Source of the DNA: Gluconacetobacter asukensis
GTDB taxonomy: Bacteria > Pseudomonadota > Alphaproteobacteria > Acetobacterales > Acetobacteraceae
Reading direction: 5' to 3'
DNA length: 64,000 nucleotides
Assembly (NCBI RefSeq): GCF_014174375.1
Contig: NZ_JABEQE010000015.1
Coordinates: forward strand, 1 to 64,000
The position numbers and the translations under genes were made by a program. This document shows, one piece after another, positions 1 to 8,004 of this stretch. The first letter of the stretch is position 1; each line of letters opens with the position of its first letter. Below the pieces are notes generated by a model, which did no database searches, had not been told where the DNA came from, and saw only the letters and a list, made by a program, of their open reading frames with translations.

Positions 1-106
1 GTTCTTCTACATGGGCGAGCTGGTCGAGGTGGACAGTGCCGACCGCATGTTCACCGCCCCGCGCGAGCGGCGCACCCAGGATTACATCACCGGCCGGTTC
101 GGCTGA
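1..106 (+). CDS. pstB: Phosphate ABC transporter ATP-binding protein PstB, C-terminal end only
   Basis: The frame starting at base 2 reads through to TGA at 104-106 and gives the last 34 residues of an ABC ATPase. It contains GELVEV and ends in DYITGRFG, the usual PstB C-terminus. PstB powers inner-membrane phosphate import with PstC and PstA, which should lie to the left of the window. phoU follows after 26 bases, the classic pst-pho order, which supports the call. The 5' part is cut off by the window edge. Confidence 0.85.
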   Translation, partial: FFYMGELVEVDSADRMFTAPRERRTQDYITGRFG

Positions 107-132
107 GTTCGACGGGCAGGGGGAGAGGCACC

Positions 133-828
133 GTGGTCAAGGAACAGGCGCACACCGTCAGCAGCTACGAGCAGGAACTGGATCAGGTCCGGGGCATGCT
201 GGTGCGGATGGGCGGCATTGTCGAAAGCCAGATGGCGATGGCGATGGCCGCGATCGTCGACCGCGACGAGGACGCGGCGATGGAGGCATCGGAGCGTGAT
301 CCGCAGGTGGACGAGCTGGAGCGTGAGATCGAAACCTTGTCGATCCGCCTGCTGGCGTTGCGGGCGCCGATGGCGGGCGATCTGCGCGAGATCGTGGCGG
401 CGATGAAGATCTCCGGCGACCTGGAGCGGATCGGCGACTGCGCCGCCAGCATCGCGCGCCGCACCCTGCGGCTGGATGCCGGGGACGCGCGCCTGTCGCC
501 GGGTGGGCTGCGCACCATGGGCCGGCTGGTGCAGGAGAATCTGCGCCGGGCGATCGACGCCATGAGCCAGCAGGACAGCGAGCGCGCGGTCGAGGTCTGG
601 CAGTCGGACGCGGCGGTGGACGAGCTGTATACCGCCATGTTCCGCGAGCTGGTGACCTATATGATGGAGGACCCGCGCACCATCCGCTCCTGCACCCATC
701 TGCTGTTCATCGCCAAGAACCTGGAGCGGATCGGCGACCACGCCACCAATATCGCCGAACGTGTTTATTTTGCTGCCACGGGTGAGCAGCTGCCGGTCGT
801 AAGGCCGCGTGGCCTGCCTGTGGTATAA
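133..828 (+). CDS. phoU: Phosphate signalling regulator PhoU
   Basis: This 231-residue cytoplasmic all-helical protein is the normal size for PhoU. Two PhoU repeats are visible, each with an ERIGD-type metal-binding motif (near residues 98 and 199, the second as LERIGDHATNIAE). PhoU links the state of the Pst transporter to the PhoR/PhoB pair and keeps the Pho regulon off when phosphate is plentiful. The start is GTG, 26 bases after pstB, and phoB follows after 13 bases, so it belongs to the pst-pho operon. Confidence 0.95.
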   Translation: MVKEQAHTVSSYEQELDQVRGMLVRMGGIVESQMAMAMAAIVDRDEDAAMEASERDPQVDELEREIETLSIRLLALRAPMAGDLREIVAAMKISGDLERIGDCAASIARRTLRLDAGDARLSPGGLRTMGRLVQENLRRAIDAMSQQDSERAVEVWQSDAAVDELYTAMFRELVTYMMEDPRTIRSCTHLLFIAKNLERIGDHATNIAERVYFAATGEQLPVVRPRGLPVV

Positions 829-841
829 CGGAAGCGAAGCG

Positions 842-1573
842 ATGTCGGGTACGATGACGGATACGGGTGAGGCAGCAGGCGGCGCGCGCCGGGCATATGT
901 TCTGGTGGTCGAGGATGACGACGCGCTGCTGATGCTGGTGCGGTACAATCTGGAAAAACTGGGATACGAGGTCGGCGTGGCCGAGGACGGCAACCAGGCG
1001 CTGGCGCGTGTCGCGGAGCGCCGGCCCGACCTGATGATCCTGGACTGGATGCTGCCCGGCCTCTCGGGGCTGGATGTGTGCCGGCGCCTGCGCGAGCAGG
1101 AGGCGACTCGCGCGCTGCCGATCCTGATGCTGACCGCCCGGGCCGGCGAGGTGGACAATATTCGCGGGCTGGATGTCGGTGCCGACGATTATGTGGTCAA
1201 ACCCGTCAGCATCGAGGCGTTGCAGGCGCGTATCCGCGCGCTGCTGCGCCGGGCGCCGCCGCAGGAACAGGTTCTGCGTTTTGCCGACGTCACGATGGAC
1301 ACCGTTGCCCATCGCGCCGAGCGCAACGGGCGCGCTCTGGCACTGGGACCCACGGAATACCGGATTCTGGAATTCTTCCTGCGCAATCCGCGCCAGGTCT
1401 TCTCGCGCGAGGATCTGTTGCAGCGGGTGTGGGAGCGTGGGGTCCATGTGGAACTGCGGACGGTCGATGTGCATATCCGGCGTCTGCGGCTGATCCTGAA
1501 TGGGCCGGACGAAGGTGACATCGTCCGGACTGTCCGGGCCGCCGGCTATGCCCTGGATGATCCGCGTCCCTGA
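842..1573 (+). CDS. phoB: Phosphate regulon response regulator PhoB
   Basis: OmpR/PhoB-type response regulator of 243 residues. The N-terminal receiver has the acidic pair in VVEDDD and the phospho-acceptor Asp in MILDWMLPG (about D68). The C-terminal winged helix ends in IRTVRAAGYAL-type sequence (here VRTVRAAGYAL). Phosphorylated PhoB binds Pho boxes, and two good ones lie downstream in this window. The open frame extends upstream to 809, but the ATG at 842 is preceded by GGAAGC and gives the usual N-terminus; ATG 857 is also possible. It sits between phoU and phoR in one operon. Confidence 0.94.
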   Translation: MSGTMTDTGEAAGGARRAYVLVVEDDDALLMLVRYNLEKLGYEVGVAEDGNQALARVAERRPDLMILDWMLPGLSGLDVCRRLREQEATRALPILMLTARAGEVDNIRGLDVGADDYVVKPVSIEALQARIRALLRRAPPQEQVLRFADVTMDTVAHRAERNGRALALGPTEYRILEFFLRNPRQVFSREDLLQRVWERGVHVELRTVDVHIRRLRLILNGPDEGDIVRTVRAAGYALDDPRP

Positions 1574-1611
1574 GTGCGGACCATCGTGCGCGTCGCGCCG
1601 GGAGTTGAGTC

Positions 1612-2907
1612 ATGTCCGTTGTCGCGGCCGAAAATATCGTGGCGGCCTTGGGGGTGCTGGGGGCGGGAGCAATGGGGTGGCGCATGATGGCCAGCCGACG
1701 CGCCGCCGCCATGTCCGTGGCCGGAGGAGATTCCGTTCATGCGGCTCCGCCGTCGGCCGATGCCCTGTCGCGCATGATCGAGACGCTGGACCTGGTGCCG
1801 GCGGCCGTTCTGGTGCTGGATGCCGGGGGGCGTATCCTGCATGCCGGGCCTGGCGCGTGGGAACTGTTCGGCGACAGCCTGGGTGCGATTATGCGGCACC
1901 CGGCCCCGCTGTCCGCCGTGCTGGGGTTGCGGGACGGCGACCGGGCCGAAGTGGATATGATGCTGGATGTGCCGATCCGCCGTGCGGTGCGCGGGCAGTT
2001 CCGCCGGATCAGCATCGGGCCGGGGCAGTCGGTGGTGCTGGCCACCCTGCAGGACGGGAGCGAGCGCGATGCGCTGGAGCGCATGCGGACCGATTTCGTG
2101 GCCTATGCCAGCCATGAGCTGCGCACGCCGCTGGCGGCGCTGACGGGTTTTATCGAGACGCTGCGTGGGCCGGCTGCCGATGATCCCTCGGCGCAGCAGC
2201 GCTTTCTTGAAGTCATGGCCGGGCAGGCGGGCCGGATGCAGCGCCTGCTGGACCGGCTGCTGATGCTGTCGCGGGTGCAGATGATCGAGCACCGCAAGCC
2301 GCGTGGCATGGTCAGCCCTGCCGCCATCGTCTCGCGGGTGCGTGACGAGGCCATGCCCCTGCTGGAAGGTGGGCCGGCCAGCCTGACTGTCGACCTGCCC
2401 GCCGGCCTGCCGGATTTTGCCGGCGATGCCGACCAGGTGGTCCAGGTGCTGCTGAACCTGATCGAGAACGCGATCAAATACGGATCGGACGAGCGCGATC
2501 GCGCGGTGACGATCGGCCTGCGTGTGCGCCAGACGGTGCCGGCCGCGCTGATGGGCGTGGTGGGCGCGGGCAAGATCCATGGACCAGGAATGGAGGGTGG
2601 TGTCCGGCAGGGGATCGCCTTTACCGTGACCGACAATGGGCCGGGGATCGAGGCGCGTCACCTGCCGCGCCTGACGGAGCGCTTCTACCGCGTCGAGGGA
2701 AGTTCTGCCCGGCGGACCGGGACCGGTCTGGGGCTGGCGATCGTCAAGCATATCATCGACCGGCATGACGGGCGACTGACGGTCGAAAGCCGGGTGGGGA
2801 AGGGGACGGCCTTTACCGTGTGGTTCCCGTTCGGGGAGGTCGTGTCTTTGAAACGTCATGAAACTGTCATAGACACATCATGCCCTCAGCCGGCTGATCC
2901 GGGTTAG
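1612..2907 (+). CDS. phoR: Phosphate regulon sensor histidine kinase PhoR
   Basis: Histidine kinase of 431 residues. It begins with one hydrophobic segment (about residues 7-25), followed by a PAS-like region (about 50-150), HisKA with the phospho-accepting His168 in ASHELRTPL, and HATPase_c with N-box NLIENAIKYG, DNGPGIE and GTGLGLAIVKH. There is no sizeable periplasmic domain, as expected for PhoR, which reads phosphate status through Pst and PhoU. It follows phoB by 38 bases. Its last 60 bases contain a Pho box for the next gene. Confidence 0.93.
   Translation: MSVVAAENIVAALGVLGAGAMGWRMMASRRAAAMSVAGGDSVHAAPPSADALSRMIETLDLVPAAVLVLDAGGRILHAGPGAWELFGDSLGAIMRHPAPLSAVLGLRDGDRAEVDMMLDVPIRRAVRGQFRRISIGPGQSVVLATLQDGSERDALERMRTDFVAYASHELRTPLAALTGFIETLRGPAADDPSAQQRFLEVMAGQAGRMQRLLDRLLMLSRVQMIEHRKPRGMVSPAAIVSRVRDEAMPLLEGGPASLTVDLPAGLPDFAGDADQVVQVLLNLIENAIKYGSDERDRAVTIGLRVRQTVPAALMGVVGAGKIHGPGMEGGVRQGIAFTVTDNGPGIEARHLPRLTERFYRVEGSSARRTGTGLGLAIVKHIIDRHDGRLTVESRVGKGTAFTVWFPFGEVVSLKRHETVIDTSCPQPADPG
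2853..2881 (+). promoter_or_regulatory. Pho box (PhoB operator) upstream of pstS
   Basis: Three 7-base half-sites occur at exact 11-base spacing: ACGTCAT (2853-2859), CTGTCAT (2864-2870) and ACATCAT (2875-2881), separated by GAAA and AGAC. This matches the PhoB consensus CTGTCAT-N4-CTGTCAT. The box lies inside the 3' end of phoR, about 110 bases before the pstS start, so pstS has its own PhoB-dependent promoter. Confidence 0.85.
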
Positions 2908-2993
2908 GAGGGGGCACCCGGGACAGGTGTGCCATATCGCTTGGTCGCCGTTGCCCAGGTTTGTCTGTCATGCTCGTCCAGGAACGGAACCCG

Positions 2994-3998
2994 ATGCGTC
3001 GTCCTGTCAAATTCCTTGCCGCGCTTATGCTTGCGGCTGGTCCGGCTGCCCTCTCCGTCGCGCACGCCGCCGACATCACCGGAGCCGGCTCCAGCTTTGC
3101 TGCCCCGATCTACGAAGCCTGGGGTGCTGCCGCCAAGCGCGCCACCGGCGTCGCCGTGAATTACCAGAGCGTTGGCTCCAGCGCGGGCCAGAACCAGATC
3201 CTGGCCGGCACGGTCGATTTCGGTGCGTCCGACGCCCCGATGGATGCGGCCAAGCTGGAAAAGGGTTCGCTGTTCCAATTCCCGACCGTGATGGGCGGCA
3301 TCGTTCCGGTGGTGAATGTTCCGGGTGTGAACGCCAACGCGCTGCGCCTGACCGGCGACGTGCTGGCCGAGATCTATGCGGGCACCATTTCCTCGTGGAA
3401 CGACCCGAAGATCACGGCGCTGAACCCGGGCCTGAAGCTGCCGGATCTGCCCATCGCGACGGTCCATCGCGCGGACGGTTCGGGCACGACCTTCGTGTTC
3501 ACCTCGTACCTGTCGCGTGAATCGCAGTCGTGGCACGATTCGGTCGGCGCCGGCAGCTCGATCGCCTGGCCGGGTGGCGTGGGCGCCCGCGGCAATGACG
3601 GCGTCGCGGCTTCGGTCCGCAACACCGAAGGCGGTATTGGTTATGTCGAATATGCCTATGCCAATCGCAACCACATGACGACGGTGCAGCTGAAGAGCAA
3701 GGCCGGCGATTTCGTCACCGCCAACCTGGACAGCTTTGCCAAGGCCGCCAGCGCTGCCGACTGGAAGGGCGCGACCAATTTTGCGGTCGACCTGCTGGAC
3801 ACGCCGGGCCAGGGCGCGTGGCCGATCGTCTCCGCGACCTATGTGCTGGTGCCGAAGCCGCCGAAGGATGCGGACAAGGGTGCGGCGGTGCGGAAATTCT
3901 TCGGCTGGGCCTTCGACAATGGCGATTCGGCTGCCAGCCGCCTGGATTATGTCGTTCTGCCGGCTTCGGTGAAGGCGGCGGTGCGCGCCGCCTGGTAA
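2994..3998 (+). CDS. pstS: Periplasmic phosphate-binding protein PstS
   Basis: This 334-residue protein starts with a Sec signal peptide (about residues 1-22, cleaved after AHA) and continues as ADITGAGSSFAAPIY, the PstS hallmark. GSSAGQNQILAGTVDFGASDAP and HRADGSGTTFVFT-type segments carry the phosphate-binding Ser, Asp, Arg and Thr residues. It delivers phosphate to PstCAB. The frame is open from 2961, but ATG 2994 follows AGGAACGG and gives a normal signal peptide. pstS lies after phoR rather than ahead of pstC and has its own Pho box. Confidence 0.94.
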   Translation: MRRPVKFLAALMLAAGPAALSVAHAADITGAGSSFAAPIYEAWGAAAKRATGVAVNYQSVGSSAGQNQILAGTVDFGASDAPMDAAKLEKGSLFQFPTVMGGIVPVVNVPGVNANALRLTGDVLAEIYAGTISSWNDPKITALNPGLKLPDLPIATVHRADGSGTTFVFTSYLSRESQSWHDSVGAGSSIAWPGGVGARGNDGVAASVRNTEGGIGYVEYAYANRNHMTTVQLKSKAGDFVTANLDSFAKAASAADWKGATNFAVDLLDTPGQGAWPIVSATYVLVPKPPKDADKGAAVRKFFGWAFDNGDSAASRLDYVVLPASVKAAVRAAW

Positions 3999-4020
3999 CG
4001 GGCGCGCTCCATCTGTGCGG

Positions 4021-4053
4021 AAAAGGCGGGGATCTCGGTCCCCGCCTTTTTTA
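4021..4053 (+). terminator. Rho-independent terminator after pstS
   Basis: A perfect stem pairs AAAAGGCGGGGA with TCCCCGCCTTTT around a short loop and runs into a T-rich tail. It starts 23 bases after the pstS stop and closes the pst-pho transcript. Confidence 0.92.
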
Positions 4054-4218
4054 TTTGTTCTGTGGTGAAAATATTATCTTTTGTCCAGTTTTCTGCCGTC
4101 GGACTGTAAATAATTCTGTCATATTTGTCCTGACCTATTTGGTATTCCTTGTTTCGTCGCCGGTGTTGTGTATTTGCAACGGTGTGTAATTCTATTAATT
4201 TCAATGAGTTGCAGTATT

Positions 4219-4247
4219 TTGTCATCGTTTTGTCATACAACAGTTAT
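4219..4247 (+). promoter_or_regulatory. Pho box upstream of the porin gene
   Basis: Half-sites TTGTCAT (4219-4225), TTGTCAT (4230-4236) and CAGTTAT (4241-4247) are spaced exactly 11 bases apart, with a weaker TCATCAC at 4252. This is a clear PhoB operator about 70 bases before the porin start codon. The 4054-4316 stretch around it is AT-rich and otherwise looks like promoter and leader only. Confidence 0.82.
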
Positions 4248-4316
4248 AAAATCATCACACCGAAAAAAGTCAGCGCAGTTTACGAAGCCGTCATCTTCTC
4301 CTTCGGAACGGATGAT

Positions 4317-6014
4317 ATGCGTCTGCGATCCTCTCTCTCTGCCTTGTTCTGCACCACGGCATTGCTTGGCACCGTCTCCATTATCCACCCGGCTTCGGCA
4401 GCCGACTCGCAGGACGCGCAGCTGCGTGAACTGCGCCGCGAAATGCTGGAGATGCGGAGCCAGATCAAGGCTCTGAAGTCCCGCCTGAACGAGCCGGAGA
4501 CCACGAACACCCGGACCGCGCGGGTGGCGGCTGCGGCGCATCGTTCCGAAATGTCCAACCGCATGGCGCATGACATCAATATCGGCGATGCCGTCCGGCC
4601 GAGCGTTGGTGTGCTGAATGCGTCCGGCGCCGGCACGCCGCCGTCGGATCGCGCCGTGGTGGAATCCTGGAGGGATTTCCAGGCCGCCACGAAGAGCGAT
4701 GAAGAAGTCGCGGTCGGCGGCATGAAGATCGGCTTCCCCAACGGGCGCTTCACGGTCCAGTCGAAGGACGGCGAATATGCGCTGTCGATCGGCCTGGCGT
4801 TCCATGAGGATTTCGGTGGCTTCATCACCAACAATCCGCGTGGCAACGAGGCGAAGGGCGCGTTCAATGCCTTTACGACGAACCAGCGCCGCCTGCGTAT
4901 TCCCTTCATGTTCCGCTACAAGAACTGGGTCGCTGCCGTTACGCCGGATTTCGGCGCCAATCATAATGACGGTTATGTCGGCCTGTATGAAGGCAACCTG
5001 AACTATACGGGCCTGCGCAACACGGTGATGACGGTTGGTTACTTCCAGCCGCGCGTGACCGAAGAGGACGCGGAAAGCTCCAACGACTTCATGACGCTCG
5101 AGCGCCCGAGCATCACCGACATGGTGCGCAACATCGCCGCCGGCGATGCGCGCTTCAGCGTGGGTGCCATGCATTACGAGAAGCGCTGGTGGATCGCTGG
5201 TTATTTCACCGGCCAGGAATGGGGTCATCGTAACCCGTCGGACAACGGCGCGACCTATTATGGTGGTGGCAGCGGCTCGATCGTCGACAGCCAGACCGGC
5301 GGTGTCTTCCGTGCGGCCGGCCGACCGATCGCGACGAAGGACTGGGACGTGCATATGGGCGTTTCGGCGGTCTCGGCGTTCAAGGTCCAGGGCACCGGCA
5401 CCAATAACCGCACGACGTCGTTCGGCCAGCGTCCGGAGTTCGATATCGGTGAAGGCAGCATGTCTGCCACCGGCACCATTCCGTTCGTTTCGCATATCTG
5501 GGCGGCCGGTCCGGAACTGGGTGTTCGCTGGCGCCGCCTGCTCGTGAAGGGCGAGTATTATCACGTCGGGATCGAGCGTTCTCAGGCGACGCTGCCGACG
5601 CTGAACTTCCAGGGCTGGTATGGTTCGGCTGCCTATACCATCTTCGGCACGCCGCGGATGTATAACTACAAGGAAGGTGCGTGGGGCGCGCCTGGCGTCA
5701 AGGAGACGGAAGAGTTCGATCCGGCTCACAACCAGTGGGGCGCCCTGGAGGTCGTCGGTCATTACAGCGTGATCGACCTGAACGACAACGCGCATGACCC
5801 GTCGGCGCTCAGCTCCAGCAAGATGTATAATTATTACGGCGTGAATGGTGGCCAGCAGACGGTCTGGCAGGGTGGGCTGAACTGGTACCCGAACCGGCAT
5901 TTCGCGATCAAGGCGGACTACAGCCACTTCATCGTGTCGCGTAGCCAGCAGGCGACGGATACGCTTGGTCGCACCGGTGACTCGGTTGAGGCCCGCGTGC
6001 AGGCAACGTTCTGA
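4317..6014 (+). CDS. Phosphate-selective porin (OprO/OprP type)
   Basis: This 565-residue outer membrane protein has a signal peptide (residues 1-27, ending ASAA). A short coiled coil about 25 residues long follows (LRELRREMLEMRSQIKALKS), as in OprO/OprP-type porins. The rest is a long beta-barrel ending in the C-terminal Phe (VQATF). The start at 4317 is chosen for GGAACGG six bases upstream and the signal peptide; an open frame reaches back to 4149 through the promoter. The Pho box just upstream supports phosphate or polyphosphate uptake under starvation. It is monocistronic, with terminators on both sides. Confidence 0.88.
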   Translation: MRLRSSLSALFCTTALLGTVSIIHPASAADSQDAQLRELRREMLEMRSQIKALKSRLNEPETTNTRTARVAAAAHRSEMSNRMAHDINIGDAVRPSVGVLNASGAGTPPSDRAVVESWRDFQAATKSDEEVAVGGMKIGFPNGRFTVQSKDGEYALSIGLAFHEDFGGFITNNPRGNEAKGAFNAFTTNQRRLRIPFMFRYKNWVAAVTPDFGANHNDGYVGLYEGNLNYTGLRNTVMTVGYFQPRVTEEDAESSNDFMTLERPSITDMVRNIAAGDARFSVGAMHYEKRWWIAGYFTGQEWGHRNPSDNGATYYGGGSGSIVDSQTGGVFRAAGRPIATKDWDVHMGVSAVSAFKVQGTGTNNRTTSFGQRPEFDIGEGSMSATGTIPFVSHIWAAGPELGVRWRRLLVKGEYYHVGIERSQATLPTLNFQGWYGSAAYTIFGTPRMYNYKEGAWGAPGVKETEEFDPAHNQWGALEVVGHYSVIDLNDNAHDPSALSSSKMYNYYGVNGGQQTVWQGGLNWYPNRHFAIKADYSHFIVSRSQQATDTLGRTGDSVEARVQATF

Positions 6015-6026
6015 AGCGACGGGAAG

Positions 6027-6053
6027 GAAATACGCGCTGAGCGCATATTTCCT
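6027..6053. repeat. Short dispersed palindrome, copy 1
   Basis: GGAAATACGCGC pairs with GCGCATATTTCC around a TGA loop, extended outside by GGAA/TTCC. The arm GGAAATACGCGC recurs exactly on the minus strand at 7260-7271, and a variant lies at 51182-51193. The element lies 12 bases after the porin stop and could also act as an mRNA-stabilising hairpin. Confidence 0.6.
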
Positions 6054-6072
6054 TCCGAGATTGCTATTGCTG

Positions 6073-6113
6073 CAAAGGGCGTGCGGAAATTATTCCGCGC
6101 GCCCTTTGTTTTT
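6073..6113 (+). terminator. Rho-independent terminator after the porin gene
   Basis: CAAAGGGCGTGCGGAA pairs with TTCCGCGCGCCCTTTG around ATTA and is followed directly by TTTTT. It separates the porin from the convergent LysR gene. Confidence 0.88.
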
Positions 6114-6178
6114 ATGTCTTTTTTCTCCTCCGCCTTTGCAAGGGTGGTGCGACCCCGTGGGTATTTTCCAATAGTCGC

Positions 6179-7141
6179 TCAGGCGTTGTTGTTGGATGCG
6201 GTATCCAGAGCCGTGCGGAATGCATCCGCCATCAGGCTGCTTTCGGCGTCCTTCTTGACGACGAAATGCAACTGGGTCGCCAGCGGGGGCAGGTCGGCGC
6301 AGGAGAGCTGGCGCAATTGTCCGTCGCGGACCATCGGAGCAGCGAAGGCTTCGGGCAGGAAGCCGAGATAGACGCCCGTCAGGATCAGCATCGCCCGGGA
6401 ATCGATCGTCTCGGCCGAGGCGGAAAAGGTCAGGCGGCGGCGGATGGCCGGCCATTCGGATGAAGTGGCGGCGTCGGAGACGTCGATCAGGCGCTGCTCT
6501 TCCAGCATTGCCAGCGTCAACGGCCCCTCATGCTCGAACAGCGCGTGCCGCCGGCCGCAATACAGGTGCAATGTTTCCGAGACCAGAATGCTGGCGCTCA
6601 GGCCCGGCTGCACGTTGGGCATCAATGTCAGCGCCGCCGTCGCCCGCCCGTCCAGCAGCGCGTGTTCGATATCGACCGCGGCGGCGGACGTCATGCTGAT
6701 GAAGACCTGGGGATGCTGGCGGGTGAAGATCTCCAGGGCCCGGATGATGCCGGTTTCGCCATAGACCAGCATGTTGTCGATGACGTAGAGCGCGAAGCGG
6801 CCGGAGAGTACGCCGCTGGCGATGTTGATCCGGTCCCGGAAGCGGTCGATGTCGCGCAGCAGATCGTCGGTTGCGTCAAGGACCGCGCGGCCTTCCGGCG
6901 TCAGGGCGAAACCGCCGCGGCCCCGGCGGCACAGGCGGATGCGCAGGCGCTGTTCGAGGGACGAGATGTCGATGCTGATCGACGATTTGCTCTTGCCCAG
7001 CGCCAGTTCGGCGGCGGCGAACCCGCCGCGCGTCGCCACGGTGCGGAATACGCGCAACAGGCGCAAATCGACTTCGGCCAACTGGCCGGAAAAGCCCTGG
7101 GGGGAGCGGGCCGGGGCAGGCCCGTGCCGGGGATCGGCCAA
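6179..7141 (-). CDS. LysR-family transcriptional regulator
   Basis: LTTR of 320 residues. It has an N-terminal winged HTH (about residues 22-80; LRVFRTVATRGGFAAAELAL then SISIDISSLEQRL) and a substrate-binding domain (about 110-315). The start is TTG at 7141, well supported by GAGGAAGGA eight bases upstream; no in-frame ATG precedes the HTH. The 20-residue Pro/Arg-rich N-terminal extension is unusual. Its target is unknown. It is convergent with the porin and followed at distance by a repeat and the CBS protein gene on the same strand. Confidence 0.85.
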   Translation of the reverse strand: MADPRHGPAPARSPQGFSGQLAEVDLRLLRVFRTVATRGGFAAAELALGKSKSSISIDISSLEQRLRIRLCRRGRGGFALTPEGRAVLDATDDLLRDIDRFRDRINIASGVLSGRFALYVIDNMLVYGETGIIRALEIFTRQHPQVFISMTSAAAVDIEHALLDGRATAALTLMPNVQPGLSASILVSETLHLYCGRRHALFEHEGPLTLAMLEEQRLIDVSDAATSSEWPAIRRRLTFSASAETIDSRAMLILTGVYLGFLPEAFAAPMVRDGQLRQLSCADLPPLATQLHFVVKKDAESSLMADAFRTALDTASNNNA

Positions 7142-7234
7142 GGGAGCATCCTTCCTCTCTGCGGGGGAGGGTGCATATCATGGCCGGGCGGTGGAGCGCC
7201 ATTTCCGGGCTGGCCCCGAACCCATCAGAGCACA

Positions 7235-7271
7235 GGAAACACGCGCTGGGTCGCCGCCGGCGCGTATTTCC
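7235..7271. repeat. Short dispersed palindrome, copy 2
   Basis: GGAAACACGCGC and GCGCGTATTTCC face each other across 13 bases (TGGGTCGCCGCCG). The right arm is the exact reverse complement of the copy-1 arm, and the inner TCGCCGCC segment is shared with copies at 29554-29588 and 51157-51193. It lies between the LysR and CBS genes. Confidence 0.6.
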
Positions 7272-7282
7272 GGCCAGGCTTT

Positions 7283-7759
7283 TCAGGCGAAGGGGCGCGG
7301 CGGTACCGAGGCGTAGCCACCGTCCTGCATGACGTAGGCACGCATCTCGCGCGCCAGGGTCTCGGCCTCCTCCAGCCGCATCCTCACGATGTCGCCGATA
7401 CTGACCAGGCCGACCAGATGGCCGCTGCCATCGAGGACCGGCACATGGCGGCTGTGGCGGCGGGTCATCTTGCGGGCGACCGACTGGATGTCCTCGGAGC
7501 GGGTGGCGGTTGGGACCTCGCGTGTCATGATGTCCCGCGCGTTCAGGCGTTCGATATGCGCGCCGTGATGCGCCAGGGCATCGACGATCGAGCGTTCCGA
7601 GACCATGCCGGCGAGATGGCCGGACGGGTCGACGACCGGCACCGCGCCGATGTGGCGTTCGACCAGCAGGCGGGCGATTGCCGTGACGGGCTCGTGCTCG
7701 CCGACGGTGATGACGGCGGGGCCCTTGTCGTTGAGGATATGCAGAACGGGGATGCTCAT
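7283..7759 (-). CDS. CBS-pair domain protein
   Basis: This 158-residue soluble protein consists of two CBS motifs, with VPVVDPSGHLAGMVSERSI (about residues 41-59) and HVPVLDGSGHLVGLVSIGDI (about 108-127), followed by a short C-terminal tail. Such stand-alone CBS pairs bind adenine nucleotides and modulate unknown partners. The start at 7759 is chosen because it follows AAGGGAGGAA; the open frame extends to 7843. It is probably monocistronic and its target cannot be told from context. Confidence 0.88.
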   Translation of the reverse strand: MSIPVLHILNDKGPAVITVGEHEPVTAIARLLVERHIGAVPVVDPSGHLAGMVSERSIVDALAHHGAHIERLNARDIMTREVPTATRSEDIQSVARKMTRRHSRHVPVLDGSGHLVGLVSIGDIVRMRLEEAETLAREMRAYVMQDGGYASVPPRPFA

Positions 7760-8004
7760 GGGGTGTTCCTCCCTTTGGCGTCCACGCTTCATGGGTGGCG
7801 TGGTTGCTGTGTGGTGACATGGGGTTTTCTGGCGCCCGAACAATGTCCGGCCTGGTCATGACGACGTGAAAGCGCGGACGTATGGGGCGTGGTGCTTCAC
7901 GGCGGGGGGAAACGTCTCATATAAGGGGGGCGCGCCGGGACGCGGCGCATCGGGGCCAACCGGCCTCGTCCCGACCTGCCCTGTCCGGAAAGGCTTTATA
8001 TATC

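Noticed and set aside
1546..2859. 437-codon minus-strand frame opposite phoR
   Set aside because: phoR has all kinase boxes on the plus strand; the opposite frame shows no domain.
7760..8004. Leader peptide or riboswitch before ilvD
   Set aside because: No run of branched-chain amino acid codons and no convincing alternative stem pair was found.
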